Positions 7,321 to 15,315 of a DNA stretch of 40,050 nt are shown piece after piece (position 1 is the stretch's first letter; each line of letters begins with the position of its first letter). The notes under the pieces are model-generated. The model saw only the letters and a list, made by a program, of their open reading frames with translations, was not told the DNA's origin and ran no database searches. The position numbers and the translations under genes are program-made. This DNA comes from JBEIFW01 sp046081125 (GTDB lineage Bacteria; Actinomycetota; Acidimicrobiia; Acidimicrobiales; Ilumatobacteraceae): the NCBI GenBank assembly GCA_046081125.1, contig JBJTVH010000080.1:1-40050 (forward strand), in the 5' to 3' direction.

Positions 7321-9741
7321 TCAGGCCAGGGCGCCGAGCAGCGTGCGGCGCACGGCTTCGAGGCTCTCGCGGTCGGTGAGGCGCTGGCCGGGCCCGCCGT
7401 CGGGGTCGGGGCGCACCACGTAGAACACGTCCACCACCTCGTGGCCGAGCGTGGTCACGCGGGCCGCCCGGATGTCGAAGCCGGCCCCGGCGAGCGCGCC
7501 GGCGAGCCGGTGCAACACCCCCGGGCCGTCCGGGGCGCGGACCTCGACCACGGTCGCGCTGGCGGAGCCGTCGGGATCGACGAAGACCTCGGGCTGGGCC
7601 GGCTGGGCGCCCTCACTGCGGCGCTGGCGGTCCCACGAGCGTTCCCGCCGGGCGAGACGCTCGGCGAGGTCGAGTTGCCCGGTGTAGGCGGCCTGCACGT
7701 CGGCGGCGATCCGGCCCCAGTCGGGGTCGTCGCCGAAGCGGGCGGCCACCTGGAACCGGTCGAGCGCGACGCCGTCGTCGGTGGTCCGGACCTCGCCGCT
7801 GACCACCTCCAGCCCGTGCAGCGACAGCACGCCCGCGACCAGCGCGAACAGCCCGGTGCGGTCGGGCGCAGCGATCGTCACCCGGTCCGCGGCAGCGCGC
7901 AGCCTCGCCGTGCCGGTCCGGCGGGCCTCGTGGACGAGCGCGAGGTCGTCCGAGCTCGGGCGCCGGTCGACTGCGGGCGCCGGGACCCCGGCGAGCGCAG
8001 CGGCGGCCGCGTGCGTGAGCTGGTCGAGCAGGAGGCGCTTGGAGTCGTTCCACGCCGCAGGGCCGGTGGCGAGGCTGTCGGCCTCGGACAGTGCCCGAAG
8101 CAGCGCAAGCGTTTCGGGATCGCGCACGACGTCGACCACGGACTCGATCGTCCGGGGGTCGCTGATGTCGCGCCGGGTCGCCACGGTGGGCAGGAGCAGG
8201 TGGTGCTGCTCGAGTGCCACGAGCGTCTCGACGTCGGCGCGCTCGAAGCCCATCCGCCGGGCGATGCGCTCCACGATCGCGGCGCCGACCACGACGTGAT
8301 CGCCGGGGAATCCCTTGCCGATGTCGTGGAGCCAGCAGCCCACGAGCAGCAGGTCGGGTCGGGCCACCTTGCGCACGAGATCGTTGGCGCGCAACGCGGC
8401 CTGGCACAGGTGCCAATCGACGGTGTAGCGGTGGAGCGGGTTGCGCTGCGGCCGGGCTCGCACCTGCTCCCACTCGGGGAGGATGCGCGTGAGGAGCCCG
8501 TACCGGTCGAGCGCCTCGAACACGGCGAGCGCCGGCGGGCCCGAGCCGAGGAGGGCGACGAGTTCGTTGCGAGCGGCCGAGGGCCAGGGATCGCCCGGCC
8601 CGACCGCGCCGGCGGCGAGGCGCTTGAGCGTGCTTCGGGCGAGGGGGAGGCCCGCCCCGGCGGCGGCTGCGGCGGTGCGCAGGATCAACGTCGGGTCGTC
8701 GAGCGGCGCGTCGTCGGTGATCACCACTTCGTCCCCGCTCGGCCGGACCCGCACGGCGACACCGGCCGCAAGGCGACGATGGGTGACCGGGGTCGGGGTG
8801 GCGTCGGGCCGGCGCCGCAGGAGGCGTCGACGCCGGGTGGGCCCGAGCCGACCGAGCACCCGGGCCCAGAATCGGTCGGAGGACCAGGCGATCGTGCGGG
8901 CGGCCTGCGATACCGACCGCATCAGCTCGTCGGCGTCGCCGATGCCGAGCGACGCGGCGACCGCATCCTGCTCCTGCAGCGCAAGGCGATCGCTGCGTCG
9001 CCCGGTGGTGCGGTGCAGTTCGACCCGGACGTCGAGGAGCAACCGGGCCGGGCCGACGAGGTCGGCGATCGGTTGCTCGTCGGCGCCGGCGACGCTGCGG
9101 TGGCCGGTCTGGCGGGCCCATGCCAGCGCATGGACGTCGCGCAGCCCGCCGCGCCCTTCTTTCAGGTCCGGCTCGAGCAGGAACGCCACCTCGCCCGCCC
9201 GTTCGTGGCGCTCCTCGACGCTCTCCCCGAGCGCTCGCAGCCAGTGCTCGGCGCGCTCGGCCCAGTGGCGCCGGGCGGCGCCGGCCACCCCGAGCACGAG
9301 CGCCGCGTCGCCAGCCACGGGCCGCAGGCGTATCAGCGCAGTCGCCGTGGCGAGCTCGGAACCGGCGAGTTGGAGCGCCGAACCTGGCGAATGGGTTGCG
9401 GCGCTGAGTGCGATGCCGCTGTCCCACAGCGGGTACCAGAGTTGCTGCGCCATCGCTCGCACCTGGCCGTCGTCGGCGCCGTCAGGGTGCAGCAGGATCA
9501 CGTCGACATCGCTGCCCGGGCAAAGCTCCCCACGCTCGTAGCCGGCTGCGGCCGCTACGGCCCACCCGTCCGGCAGCACGTCGCTGTCGTCGGCGATCCA
9601 GGAATCGATCTGGTCGGTGAGCGCCCGGGCCAGTTCGCCGCCACGCCAGGACGTATCGGCGAGCAGGACTCGCCGCTGCTCTTTGCGCGCCTGGCTGCGG
9701 TGGTCCGGCCCGGAGGCCCGCTCAGATGGCGTCGTCGTCAC
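7321..9741 (-). CDS. glnD: [Protein-PII] uridylyltransferase/adenylyltransferase and removing enzyme
   Basis: 806-aa bifunctional nitrogen sensor that nucleotidylates PII when glutamine is low and reverses this when it is high. Domains in order: nucleotidyltransferase with GYERGELCPGSDVDV (metal Asp78 and Asp80), PII-uridylyltransferase helical region, HD hydrolase domain with WLHDIGKG (His472, Asp473) followed by GDHVVVGA, and two C-terminal ACT domains (near IAAPDRTGLFALV and VRAPDGPGVLHRL) for glutamine sensing. Length fits the family. The GTG start lies 20 bp inside the end of glnB, so the pair is co-transcribed and coupled. In studied actinobacteria GlnD adenylylates rather than uridylylates PII; which nucleotide is used here is not readable. 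Confidence 0.95.
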   Translation of the reverse strand: MTTTPSERASGPDHRSQARKEQRRVLLADTSWRGGELARALTDQIDSWIADDSDVLPDGWAVAAAAGYERGELCPGSDVDVILLHPDGADDGQVRAMAQQLWYPLWDSGIALSAATHSPGSALQLAGSELATATALIRLRPVAGDAALVLGVAGAARRHWAERAEHWLRALGESVEERHERAGEVAFLLEPDLKEGRGGLRDVHALAWARQTGHRSVAGADEQPIADLVGPARLLLDVRVELHRTTGRRSDRLALQEQDAVAASLGIGDADELMRSVSQAARTIAWSSDRFWARVLGRLGPTRRRRLLRRRPDATPTPVTHRRLAAGVAVRVRPSGDEVVITDDAPLDDPTLILRTAAAAAGAGLPLARSTLKRLAAGAVGPGDPWPSAARNELVALLGSGPPALAVFEALDRYGLLTRILPEWEQVRARPQRNPLHRYTVDWHLCQAALRANDLVRKVARPDLLLVGCWLHDIGKGFPGDHVVVGAAIVERIARRMGFERADVETLVALEQHHLLLPTVATRRDISDPRTIESVVDVVRDPETLALLRALSEADSLATGPAAWNDSKRLLLDQLTHAAAAALAGVPAPAVDRRPSSDDLALVHEARRTGTARLRAAADRVTIAAPDRTGLFALVAGVLSLHGLEVVSGEVRTTDDGVALDRFQVAARFGDDPDWGRIAADVQAAYTGQLDLAERLARRERSWDRQRRSEGAQPAQPEVFVDPDGSASATVVEVRAPDGPGVLHRLAGALAGAGFDIRAARVTTLGHEVVDVFYVVRPDPDGGPGQRLTDRESLEAVRRTLLGALA

Positions 9742-10060
9742 GTTCGCCGGTGCGGATACGCACGACGGCCGCCACGTCCGTGACGAAGATCTTCCCGTCG
9801 CCGATACGCCCGGTTCGGGCGGCGGCGACGACGGCGTCGACGATGCCGTCGACCGCGCCGTCCTCGGCCAGGATCTCGATCCGAACCTTGGGCACGAAGT
9901 CGATGGTGTACTCCTGGCCGCGGTAGACCTCGGTGTGGCCGCTCTGGCGACCGAAGCCCTGGACTTCGGTGACGGTCATGCCGCTGACCCCGACCGCCTT
10001 CAGGGCGGTCTTCACCTCGTCGACCTTGAACGGCTTCACGATGGCGGTCACGAGCTTCAT
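9722..10060 (-). CDS. glnB: Nitrogen regulatory protein PII
   Basis: 112-aa trimeric signalling protein that binds ATP/ADP and 2-oxoglutarate and controls ammonium uptake and assimilation. It starts MKLVTAIVKPFK; the T-loop has Tyr51 in YRGQEY, the residue modified by GlnD, and the B-loop TGRIGDGKIFV is intact. The ATG at 10060 has a Shine-Dalgarno sequence (GGAGG) about 11 nt upstream, unlike many neighbours that look leaderless. glnD follows with a 20-bp overlap. An ammonium transporter gene, the usual upstream partner, is absent: the next gene is a divergent crotonase. GlnK is an equally fitting name. Confidence 0.95.
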   Translation of the reverse strand: MKLVTAIVKPFKVDEVKTALKAVGVSGMTVTEVQGFGRQSGHTEVYRGQEYTIDFVPKVRIEILAEDGAVDGIVDAVVAAARTGRIGDGKIFVTDVAAVVRIRTGERDDDAI

Positions 10061-10163
10061 CGGTGATCGTCCTCCGTCTGGTGCTCTTCCCCCAGTCTCC
10101 CACGGCGCACCCGGTTGCGGGCGCCTCGGGCCCAGGGAGATGTGGTTTCCCTGCGACGCTGCC

Positions 10164-10169
10164 TAGGCT
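10164..10169 (+). promoter_or_regulatory. Putative leaderless -10 hexamer (TAGGCT) for the crotonase gene
   Basis: TAGGCT ends 8 nt before ATG 10178 in the 117-bp divergent gap shared with glnB. It supports ATG 10178 over in-frame codons further upstream. Confidence 0.45.
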
Positions 10170-10177
10170 CCGCCGCC

Positions 10178-10960
10178 ATGGGGGAACCTGAGGTCACCTA
10201 TCAGGTCGACGGCGACGTCGGCATCATCACGTTGAACCGGCCCGAAGCGCGCAACGCGCTCACGTGGAAGTCGTACGCACTGCTCGAGCAGTACGTGCGC
10301 GAGACCACGGCGCGCTGCCTGGTCGTCACCGGCACCGATCCGGCGTTCTGTTCGGGCGACGACGTGAAGCTGGTCATGGGCGGGGGGGAGCGGCCGCCCG
10401 ACGTCGGAACGGGCTCCGCAGCGGGTCCGCGGCTCACCCCGGCCGCCGATGCACTGCTCCACACGAACGTGCCCGTGGTCGCCGCGGTCAACGGCGCTGC
10501 GGTCGGTTGGGGGATGGAGCTGTCGATGATGGCCGACCTGCGCGTCGCGTCGGAGCGGGCGAAGTTCGGGGAGCTGTTCGTGCTGCGCGGCCTGGTCACC
10601 GATGTGTGCGGCCTAGGGCGCCTCGCGTCGCTCGTCGGCCGCGAGAAGGCGGCGGAGCTGGTGTTCACGGGCGAGGTGATCCCGGCGGAGGAGGCCCTGC
10701 GGATCGGCCTGGTCGGGCGTGTCGTGCCGCACGACGAGCTGATGCCCACCGCTATGGGCCTCGCCCGCCGGATCGCCGCGAACCCACCGCTGGCGGTCCA
10801 GCGACTCAAGGCCGGTCTGCGCCGGGCGCTCGACCCGGACTGGACCGACCTCGGCGCCTGGGTGTCATCGACCCTCGGCGAGCTGTTCCGCACCGAAGAC
10901 CACCGCGAGGGCGTCCGGTCGTTCCTGGAGAAGCGACCGGCGAGCTACGTGGGACGGTGA
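10178..10960 (+). CDS. Crotonase-superfamily protein with atypical active site
   Basis: 260-aa enoyl-CoA hydratase/isomerase-fold protein. It keeps the two oxyanion-hole segments: FCSGDDVKL and NGAAVGWGMELSMMADLRVA. Aligned without gaps to the hydratase segment FGQPEILLG, this protein reads FGELFVLRG, so the first catalytic glutamate (Glu144 of rat crotonase) is Phe; the second (Glu164 region) is kept in KAAELVFTG. A VTDVCG segment resembles the Asp-bearing loop of isomerase-type members. It is therefore more likely an isomerase or other CoA-thioester enzyme than a plain hydratase. ATG 10178 is chosen by homology and the upstream TAGGCT. The last 16 bp overlap the end of the convergent EssC-like gene. 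Confidence 0.88.
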   Translation: MGEPEVTYQVDGDVGIITLNRPEARNALTWKSYALLEQYVRETTARCLVVTGTDPAFCSGDDVKLVMGGGERPPDVGTGSAAGPRLTPAADALLHTNVPVVAAVNGAAVGWGMELSMMADLRVASERAKFGELFVLRGLVTDVCGLGRLASLVGREKAAELVFTGEVIPAEEALRIGLVGRVVPHDELMPTAMGLARRIAANPPLAVQRLKAGLRRALDPDWTDLGAWVSSTLGELFRTEDHREGVRSFLEKRPASYVGR

Positions 10961-13900
10961 TCGACCGGCCGGTGATCGGCCGGCCGATGGAGGGCCGCGA
11001 CGTGGGCGACCCCGGCGGCGAGGTCGCCGCCGGGGAAGGCGGCAAGCTGCACCTGGAGCCCGGTGGCGACGTCGAGCGCCCGTGACGGGGCGAGCACGCC
11101 ACCGGGCGCATCGAGCCCGAGGCGGTGGTAGTCGGCGGGATCCTCGAGGCCGAGCACGAGACGCTGTTCGATCGCTGTCAGCAACTCGGCGGGCACGTCG
11201 GCAGGTCCGGGCGCGCCGACCACGGCCAGGATCTCGACCCCCCAGCCGGCCCGGACGAGCCGCGTGAGGCGCTCGACGGTGGCGGTCGAGGCGCTGCGCA
11301 CCACGGCGCCGAGGTCGCCGATCACGACGAGCACCGCCCGATGGCGTTCGCCCGGGTTGCGGTGGTCGAGGGTCCGTTCGAGACCGTCGAGGAGGTCGGC
11401 GGTCGCCTGGACGTCCTGCAGGTCGGTCATCGTGACCCGTTGGGGAAGGCCGCTCAGGGCAGCCAGTGGTCCGTCGGGTCGCTCCAGGACGCGCAGCTCC
11501 AGCGCCGCGGGTGGGTAGCGGCCGGCCAGGCCCGCAGCAGCGGCGGCGACCGCAGCCGCGCGATCGTCGGTGCTGCCGCCCAGGACCAGCAGGCTGCCGT
11601 GGGTGGTGTCCCACCGGTAGACGGAGGGTCGGGCTCGGCCGGCGGCCTCGACGAGCCCGAGTGGAATGGCCCAGCGGCGCTCGGGCTCGAGCCCGATGAC
11701 CGCCGCCAACTCCAGCCGGTTCGGCAACCCGTCGGGTCCGGGGAGCGGCAGGGCCCGACGCCCGGAGCGCCGGGCGAGGTCCCCGATCGCGCCGACGACC
11801 AGGTCGACGTCGGTGACCGACTCGGGCACCACGCTCGGACCGGCCGAGGTGATGCTCAACCGGGTGGTCGGCCGGCGTGAGGAGCGCAACAGCAGCGGCC
11901 GCACGTCGAGCGGCGCCCGCACGCCCTCCATCGCCCGGGTTCCCGACACCGCCACCCGCCGGAACGACGTGAGGTCGCCGCTGCCGAGTCGTACGAACCA
12001 GCGGTCGTCGACCGGGGAACCCGCGCCGGGCTCGCCGAGGAGCTGCAACGAGGACGGGTTGGTGTCGCGTTGCACCGGCGCGAGCCGCAGGCTGGTGACG
12101 GCGCGGATGCTGCCGGCGAGCACGGCGTCGTTGTGCCGGGTGACGAGCACCAGATGCACGCCGACCGCCGCGCCCCGCCGCGCGAGTTCCACCACCGCCG
12201 CGACGAGGTCCGGGCTCTCGGCCACCAGGGTGTCGAAGGCGTCGAACACCACGAGCAGGCGACCCGGAACCGGTCGGGGCGCCTCGCCGGTCCCGAGCGG
12301 GGCGCGCTGGTCCTCGCGGCGGGCGACCTCGGCGAACAGCGTGCCCATCGCCCGAGCACCGAGATCGGGGCGGGGCCCGACGAGGTGGAGCGCGACGTGC
12401 GGCAGTTCGGTGCAGCGCCCGAACGCGCCGGAGCCCTCGGTGTCCACGAGGACGAGGTTCAAGCGGGCGGGATCGAACGTGGTGGCCGCCGCCAGCAGCA
12501 GCGCCCGCAGCAGCTCGGTCGTCGACGCTCCGGGCATCCCGGCCACGAACGCGTGGGGCCCGTCGGTGCGCAGGTCGACCTCCAGCACGTCGCCGTCGGA
12601 GCCGCGCCCGATCGGGAACGAGGTTCGCCCGGCAGCAGCGCAGACCCGCCATCGGCGCTCGAGATCGTCGGCCATGGCGCCCGACGGCCCGAATCCGAGG
12701 AGGTCCACGAGGTGTACCTCCTCTGCGACGCCGGCCGCTGCCGCGTCCTCGAGCACGGCCAGGTTGCGGGCGATGCGGCGGGCGGCCGTGACGGCCAGGC
12801 CCGTCGCCAGCACCCCGGACACCTCACGGTGATGGCCCAGGTCGGTGAGCACCGCATGGCCCTGGTCGTCGACGTTCAGGACGGCGCCGCAGCCGGCGGG
12901 AAGTTGGTCGGGATGGTCGGCCACGATGAACGCCCGGGTCGGCCGGCCACGTCCGGCCAGCAGCGCCCGCGCGATCGACGAGCGGGCGTCGAGGTGGTCG
13001 AGATGGTCGATGACGAGCAAGGTGCGCGCCGGCCCCATCACCGACTCCGCTCCCGGTGGCGGGTCGGAGCGCCGGGCGCCGAGTCCGGCGAGGGGCGCGA
13101 GCAGCAGGTTGGCTTCCTCGGGCGTGGTGGCCACCCGGAGCTCGCCGGACGGCCCGGCGAGGTGCGGCAGCCACTTGGCCCAGTCCCACCGGGAGAGCCG
13201 CTCTTCGGAGCTGAGCAGGTGGAGTCCGAGATCGGCCGGGCCGTGGAGGACGGCGGCCTGCGTGATCAGCCATCGGCACACGGCCAGCGCCGCCGCGCGC
13301 GGCCCGGTGATCCCGAGGGCAACGACCTGCTCGAGGGGGACGGTCACGGGCACGTCGCCGAGCGAGGTTGCGGTGCGGGTGAGCGCCTCGATCTCGGGGA
13401 ACCCATCGGGAAGGGGGACCGGTGACCAGGTGCCGGGTCCGAACCCGACGCTGAGCACACCGAAGTCGGGGTGGGCCGGACGCCGCTCCCAGAGGTTGGC
13501 GGTCAGCAGCTCGCTGCGGGCTCGCAGTTCGGCCACGTCCGGCGCGTGCTGGCGCTGGCGCCGAATCGCGAGCCGGCGGGCCCGGTCCAGTTCGGCGACG
13601 ACCTCGGGTGTCACCCGGCCGAGCGCTTCGGCGAAACGCTTCCGGGCCCGGCGACCCGTGCCCGCCTGGGCTGGCCGAGCGGGAAGCTCCACGGGTACCG
13701 ACAAGCCGGCGACCGCTGCGGTGCGTGGCACCCGGAGGAACGACGCCACCCCGCTCGGCGAGGTCTGCAGGCGTCGGCGTGCGCGTTCCAGGGGTGGGGT
13801 GAGCCGGAAGGCGGCACCGTCGACGTCGACGACCTGGTCGGTGACGGCCGTCGGGCCGGAGACGAGCACCCCGTCGACGCGCACCGTGACCCCGGGCTCG

Positions 13901-14316
13901 GGGGTGATCGTGCAGCGGCCCTCGGCGTCGACCGTCACGCCGAACCGGGCCGACGGGACCGGCCCTTCGGCGAGTTCGGCGCGCACCGGCTCGGCAGTGC
14001 CGACCGTCCAGCGGCCCGGTACGAGCGGCAGGCTGCCCCCGGCGGCGAGCCCGGCGACCTGGTGCAGTTCGACGACGGGCACCGGCGGGCGCCCCTCGGT
14101 GGGGGCGTCGTCGGCGGCCTCGACCACCGACCCGTGACCGAGCCGAACGGCATCGAGCGGGGTGCTCGCCGGCAGGCGGCGCCCGTCGACGACGACATCG
14201 TGGCCGGGGGAGCCGAGCGCGACGGCGAGCGCGAGGTCTCCTACCGTGAGTTCGGCCCCGACGAGTTCGACCTCCAGGTCGGTCTCGGCCGCGCCTTCCC
14301 GTTTGACGAGCTTCAT
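10945..14316 (-). CDS. EssC/EccC-like FtsK/SpoIIIE-family protein with FHA-like N-terminus and degenerate ATPase motifs
   Basis: 1123-aa multidomain protein. Residues ~1-70 look like a ubiquitin- or FHA-like beta domain and ~85-190 like an FHA domain (LPLVPGRWTVGT). A basic helical part and WERRPAHPDF follow, a signature seen before the first motor module of FHA-FtsK/EssC proteins. Three FtsK-like modules follow, starting near residues 330 (GITGPRAAALAV), 590 and 915. Module 2 reads GMPGASTT at 593-600 where a Walker A would be, with Thr599 in place of lysine. Its Walker B is FDAFD (691-695) instead of a DE pair, and DTEGSGAF replaces the usual DYKGGAAF. No hydrophobic pair of membrane helices separates FHA and motor parts. 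This suggests a soluble pseudo-ATPase scaffold. The ATG overlaps the upstream gene's stop by 4 bp (ATGA). Confidence 0.8.
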   Translation of the reverse strand: MKLVKREGAAETDLEVELVGAELTVGDLALAVALGSPGHDVVVDGRRLPASTPLDAVRLGHGSVVEAADDAPTEGRPPVPVVELHQVAGLAAGGSLPLVPGRWTVGTAEPVRAELAEGPVPSARFGVTVDAEGRCTITPEPGVTVRVDGVLVSGPTAVTDQVVDVDGAAFRLTPPLERARRRLQTSPSGVASFLRVPRTAAVAGLSVPVELPARPAQAGTGRRARKRFAEALGRVTPEVVAELDRARRLAIRRQRQHAPDVAELRARSELLTANLWERRPAHPDFGVLSVGFGPGTWSPVPLPDGFPEIEALTRTATSLGDVPVTVPLEQVVALGITGPRAAALAVCRWLITQAAVLHGPADLGLHLLSSEERLSRWDWAKWLPHLAGPSGELRVATTPEEANLLLAPLAGLGARRSDPPPGAESVMGPARTLLVIDHLDHLDARSSIARALLAGRGRPTRAFIVADHPDQLPAGCGAVLNVDDQGHAVLTDLGHHREVSGVLATGLAVTAARRIARNLAVLEDAAAAGVAEEVHLVDLLGFGPSGAMADDLERRWRVCAAAGRTSFPIGRGSDGDVLEVDLRTDGPHAFVAGMPGASTTELLRALLLAAATTFDPARLNLVLVDTEGSGAFGRCTELPHVALHLVGPRPDLGARAMGTLFAEVARREDQRAPLGTGEAPRPVPGRLLVVFDAFDTLVAESPDLVAAVVELARRGAAVGVHLVLVTRHNDAVLAGSIRAVTSLRLAPVQRDTNPSSLQLLGEPGAGSPVDDRWFVRLGSGDLTSFRRVAVSGTRAMEGVRAPLDVRPLLLRSSRRPTTRLSITSAGPSVVPESVTDVDLVVGAIGDLARRSGRRALPLPGPDGLPNRLELAAVIGLEPERRWAIPLGLVEAAGRARPSVYRWDTTHGSLLVLGGSTDDRAAAVAAAAAGLAGRYPPAALELRVLERPDGPLAALSGLPQRVTMTDLQDVQATADLLDGLERTLDHRNPGERHRAVLVVIGDLGAVVRSASTATVERLTRLVRAGWGVEILAVVGAPGPADVPAELLTAIEQRLVLGLEDPADYHRLGLDAPGGVLAPSRALDVATGLQVQLAAFPGGDLAAGVAHVAALHRPADHRPVDHRPT

Positions 14317-15236
14317 CGGCGCCGCCGCCGCCGTGGACCACCCGCGTCGTTCGCGCCGACGAATTCGGCCCGCCACGCCACGCCGAGGTCGTCGACGGTG
14401 TCGCCGGAGCCGCTGAGCGCAAGGGAGAGATGGGCATCGAGCAGATCGGGCGCGAGGTCGAGGCCGAGCAGCCGTTGCCGGGCGAGCACGGCGGGCACGG
14501 CGATCGCCGCGACGCCGAGCCCGCCGCAGGCGCGTTCGGGCAGGGAGAGATCGCCGAGACGGTCGCCGGGATCGAACGGTTCGCCGTCGACGAACAGCAC
14601 CGCCGGGCCCGGGTCGGCGGCGGTGGCGATCTGCTCCCGTTCGCTGTGCCGGGGGAGATCAAGGTGCACCCGCCAGGTCACCGCACCGTCGACCAGCGCG
14701 ATCCGCCCGGTCGCGAGCCCGAGGAGCCGAGCGAGACGGGCCAGCCCGACCGGCACGGCGTCGACGGTCGGGCGTGCGGTGCCGGCATCTTCGACGGCGC
14801 GAGCGGCGGCCCGCACCGTGGAACGCAGCGCGACGACCGAGGCCACGTGACCGTCGGACTCTTCCTGGTGCAACACGATGAGTGCGTCGCCCGGATCGTC
14901 GGCCAGGGTCCGGGCCCGCTCGACGAGTGCCGCGGTCGCGTGGTCGTCGGAGGTGTCGACGTCGACGAGTTCGACATCGACCGAGCCGACGACGGCGACC
15001 ACCGGCTCGAAGCGGATCCCGAGGGTTTCCCCGAGACGCCGGACCAGTTCGCCGACCGCCACGGCGTCGCGCACCCGGCCGGAGGGCACGGCGCCTGTGG
15101 GGAGCCGAAGTTCGGCGGCGCCCGTGACGACGAATCCATCGCGTCGCTCGACGCGCACCGCCCGCACCGCCTGTTCGAGGATCAACATGCCGACGGCCGC
15201 ACTCGGCCCGTCGGTACGGTCACCTCGCCTACGCAC
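14313..15236 (-). CDS. PilM-like or T7SS-associated Hsp70/actin-fold-like protein
   Basis: 307-aa protein. The N-terminus aligns with PilM-type actin-fold proteins (AVGLDIGTxAVRAVEL pattern), reading AVGMLILEQAVRAVRVE; LRLPTGAVPSGRVRDAVAVGELVRRL and ALRSTVRAAARAVEDAG also fit PilM order. The phosphate-1 loop (DxGT) is replaced by LILEQ, so ATP binding is doubtful. The C-terminus ends in a run of arginines. Hsp70-fold proteins associated with type VII secretion (Rv3446c family) are the main alternative given the EssC-like partner. GTG 15236 is preferred over ATG 15188 because the first strand would otherwise be cut and TAACCT ends 6 nt before the GTG. Coupled by ATGA to the EssC-like gene. Confidence 0.6.
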   Translation of the reverse strand: MRRRGDRTDGPSAAVGMLILEQAVRAVRVERRDGFVVTGAAELRLPTGAVPSGRVRDAVAVGELVRRLGETLGIRFEPVVAVVGSVDVELVDVDTSDDHATAALVERARTLADDPGDALIVLHQEESDGHVASVVALRSTVRAAARAVEDAGTARPTVDAVPVGLARLARLLGLATGRIALVDGAVTWRVHLDLPRHSEREQIATAADPGPAVLFVDGEPFDPGDRLGDLSLPERACGGLGVAAIAVPAVLARQRLLGLDLAPDLLDAHLSLALSGSGDTVDDLGVAWRAEFVGANDAGGPRRRRRR

Positions 15237-15242
15237 GCGGAC

Positions 15243-15248
15243 AGGTTA
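15243..15248 (-). promoter_or_regulatory. Putative leaderless -10 hexamer (TAACCT) for the PilM-like/EssC-like operon
   Basis: TAACCT ends 6 nt before GTG 15236. It lies in the 79-bp gap to the divergent OmpA-domain gene, so the two transcription units may share control. Confidence 0.4.
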
Positions 15249-15315
15249 GAGGCCGGGTTCGTGGTGGACAGGTACGGGGGTACCATCCGTCGGGCCGTCG
15301 AACCGGGGCAAGGGG

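Noticed and set aside
15186..15188. ATG as the start of the PilM-like gene
   Set aside because: It would cut the first strand (AVG) of the PilM-like N-terminus and has no ribosome site; GTG 15236 has TAACCT six nt upstream.
15270..15283. GGTACGGGGGTACC as an operator like those at 37.6-37.8 kb
   Set aside because: Only one full GGTACC is present and the arms are 8 bp apart rather than 20; it may simply be a short hairpin near the OmpA-gene promoter.
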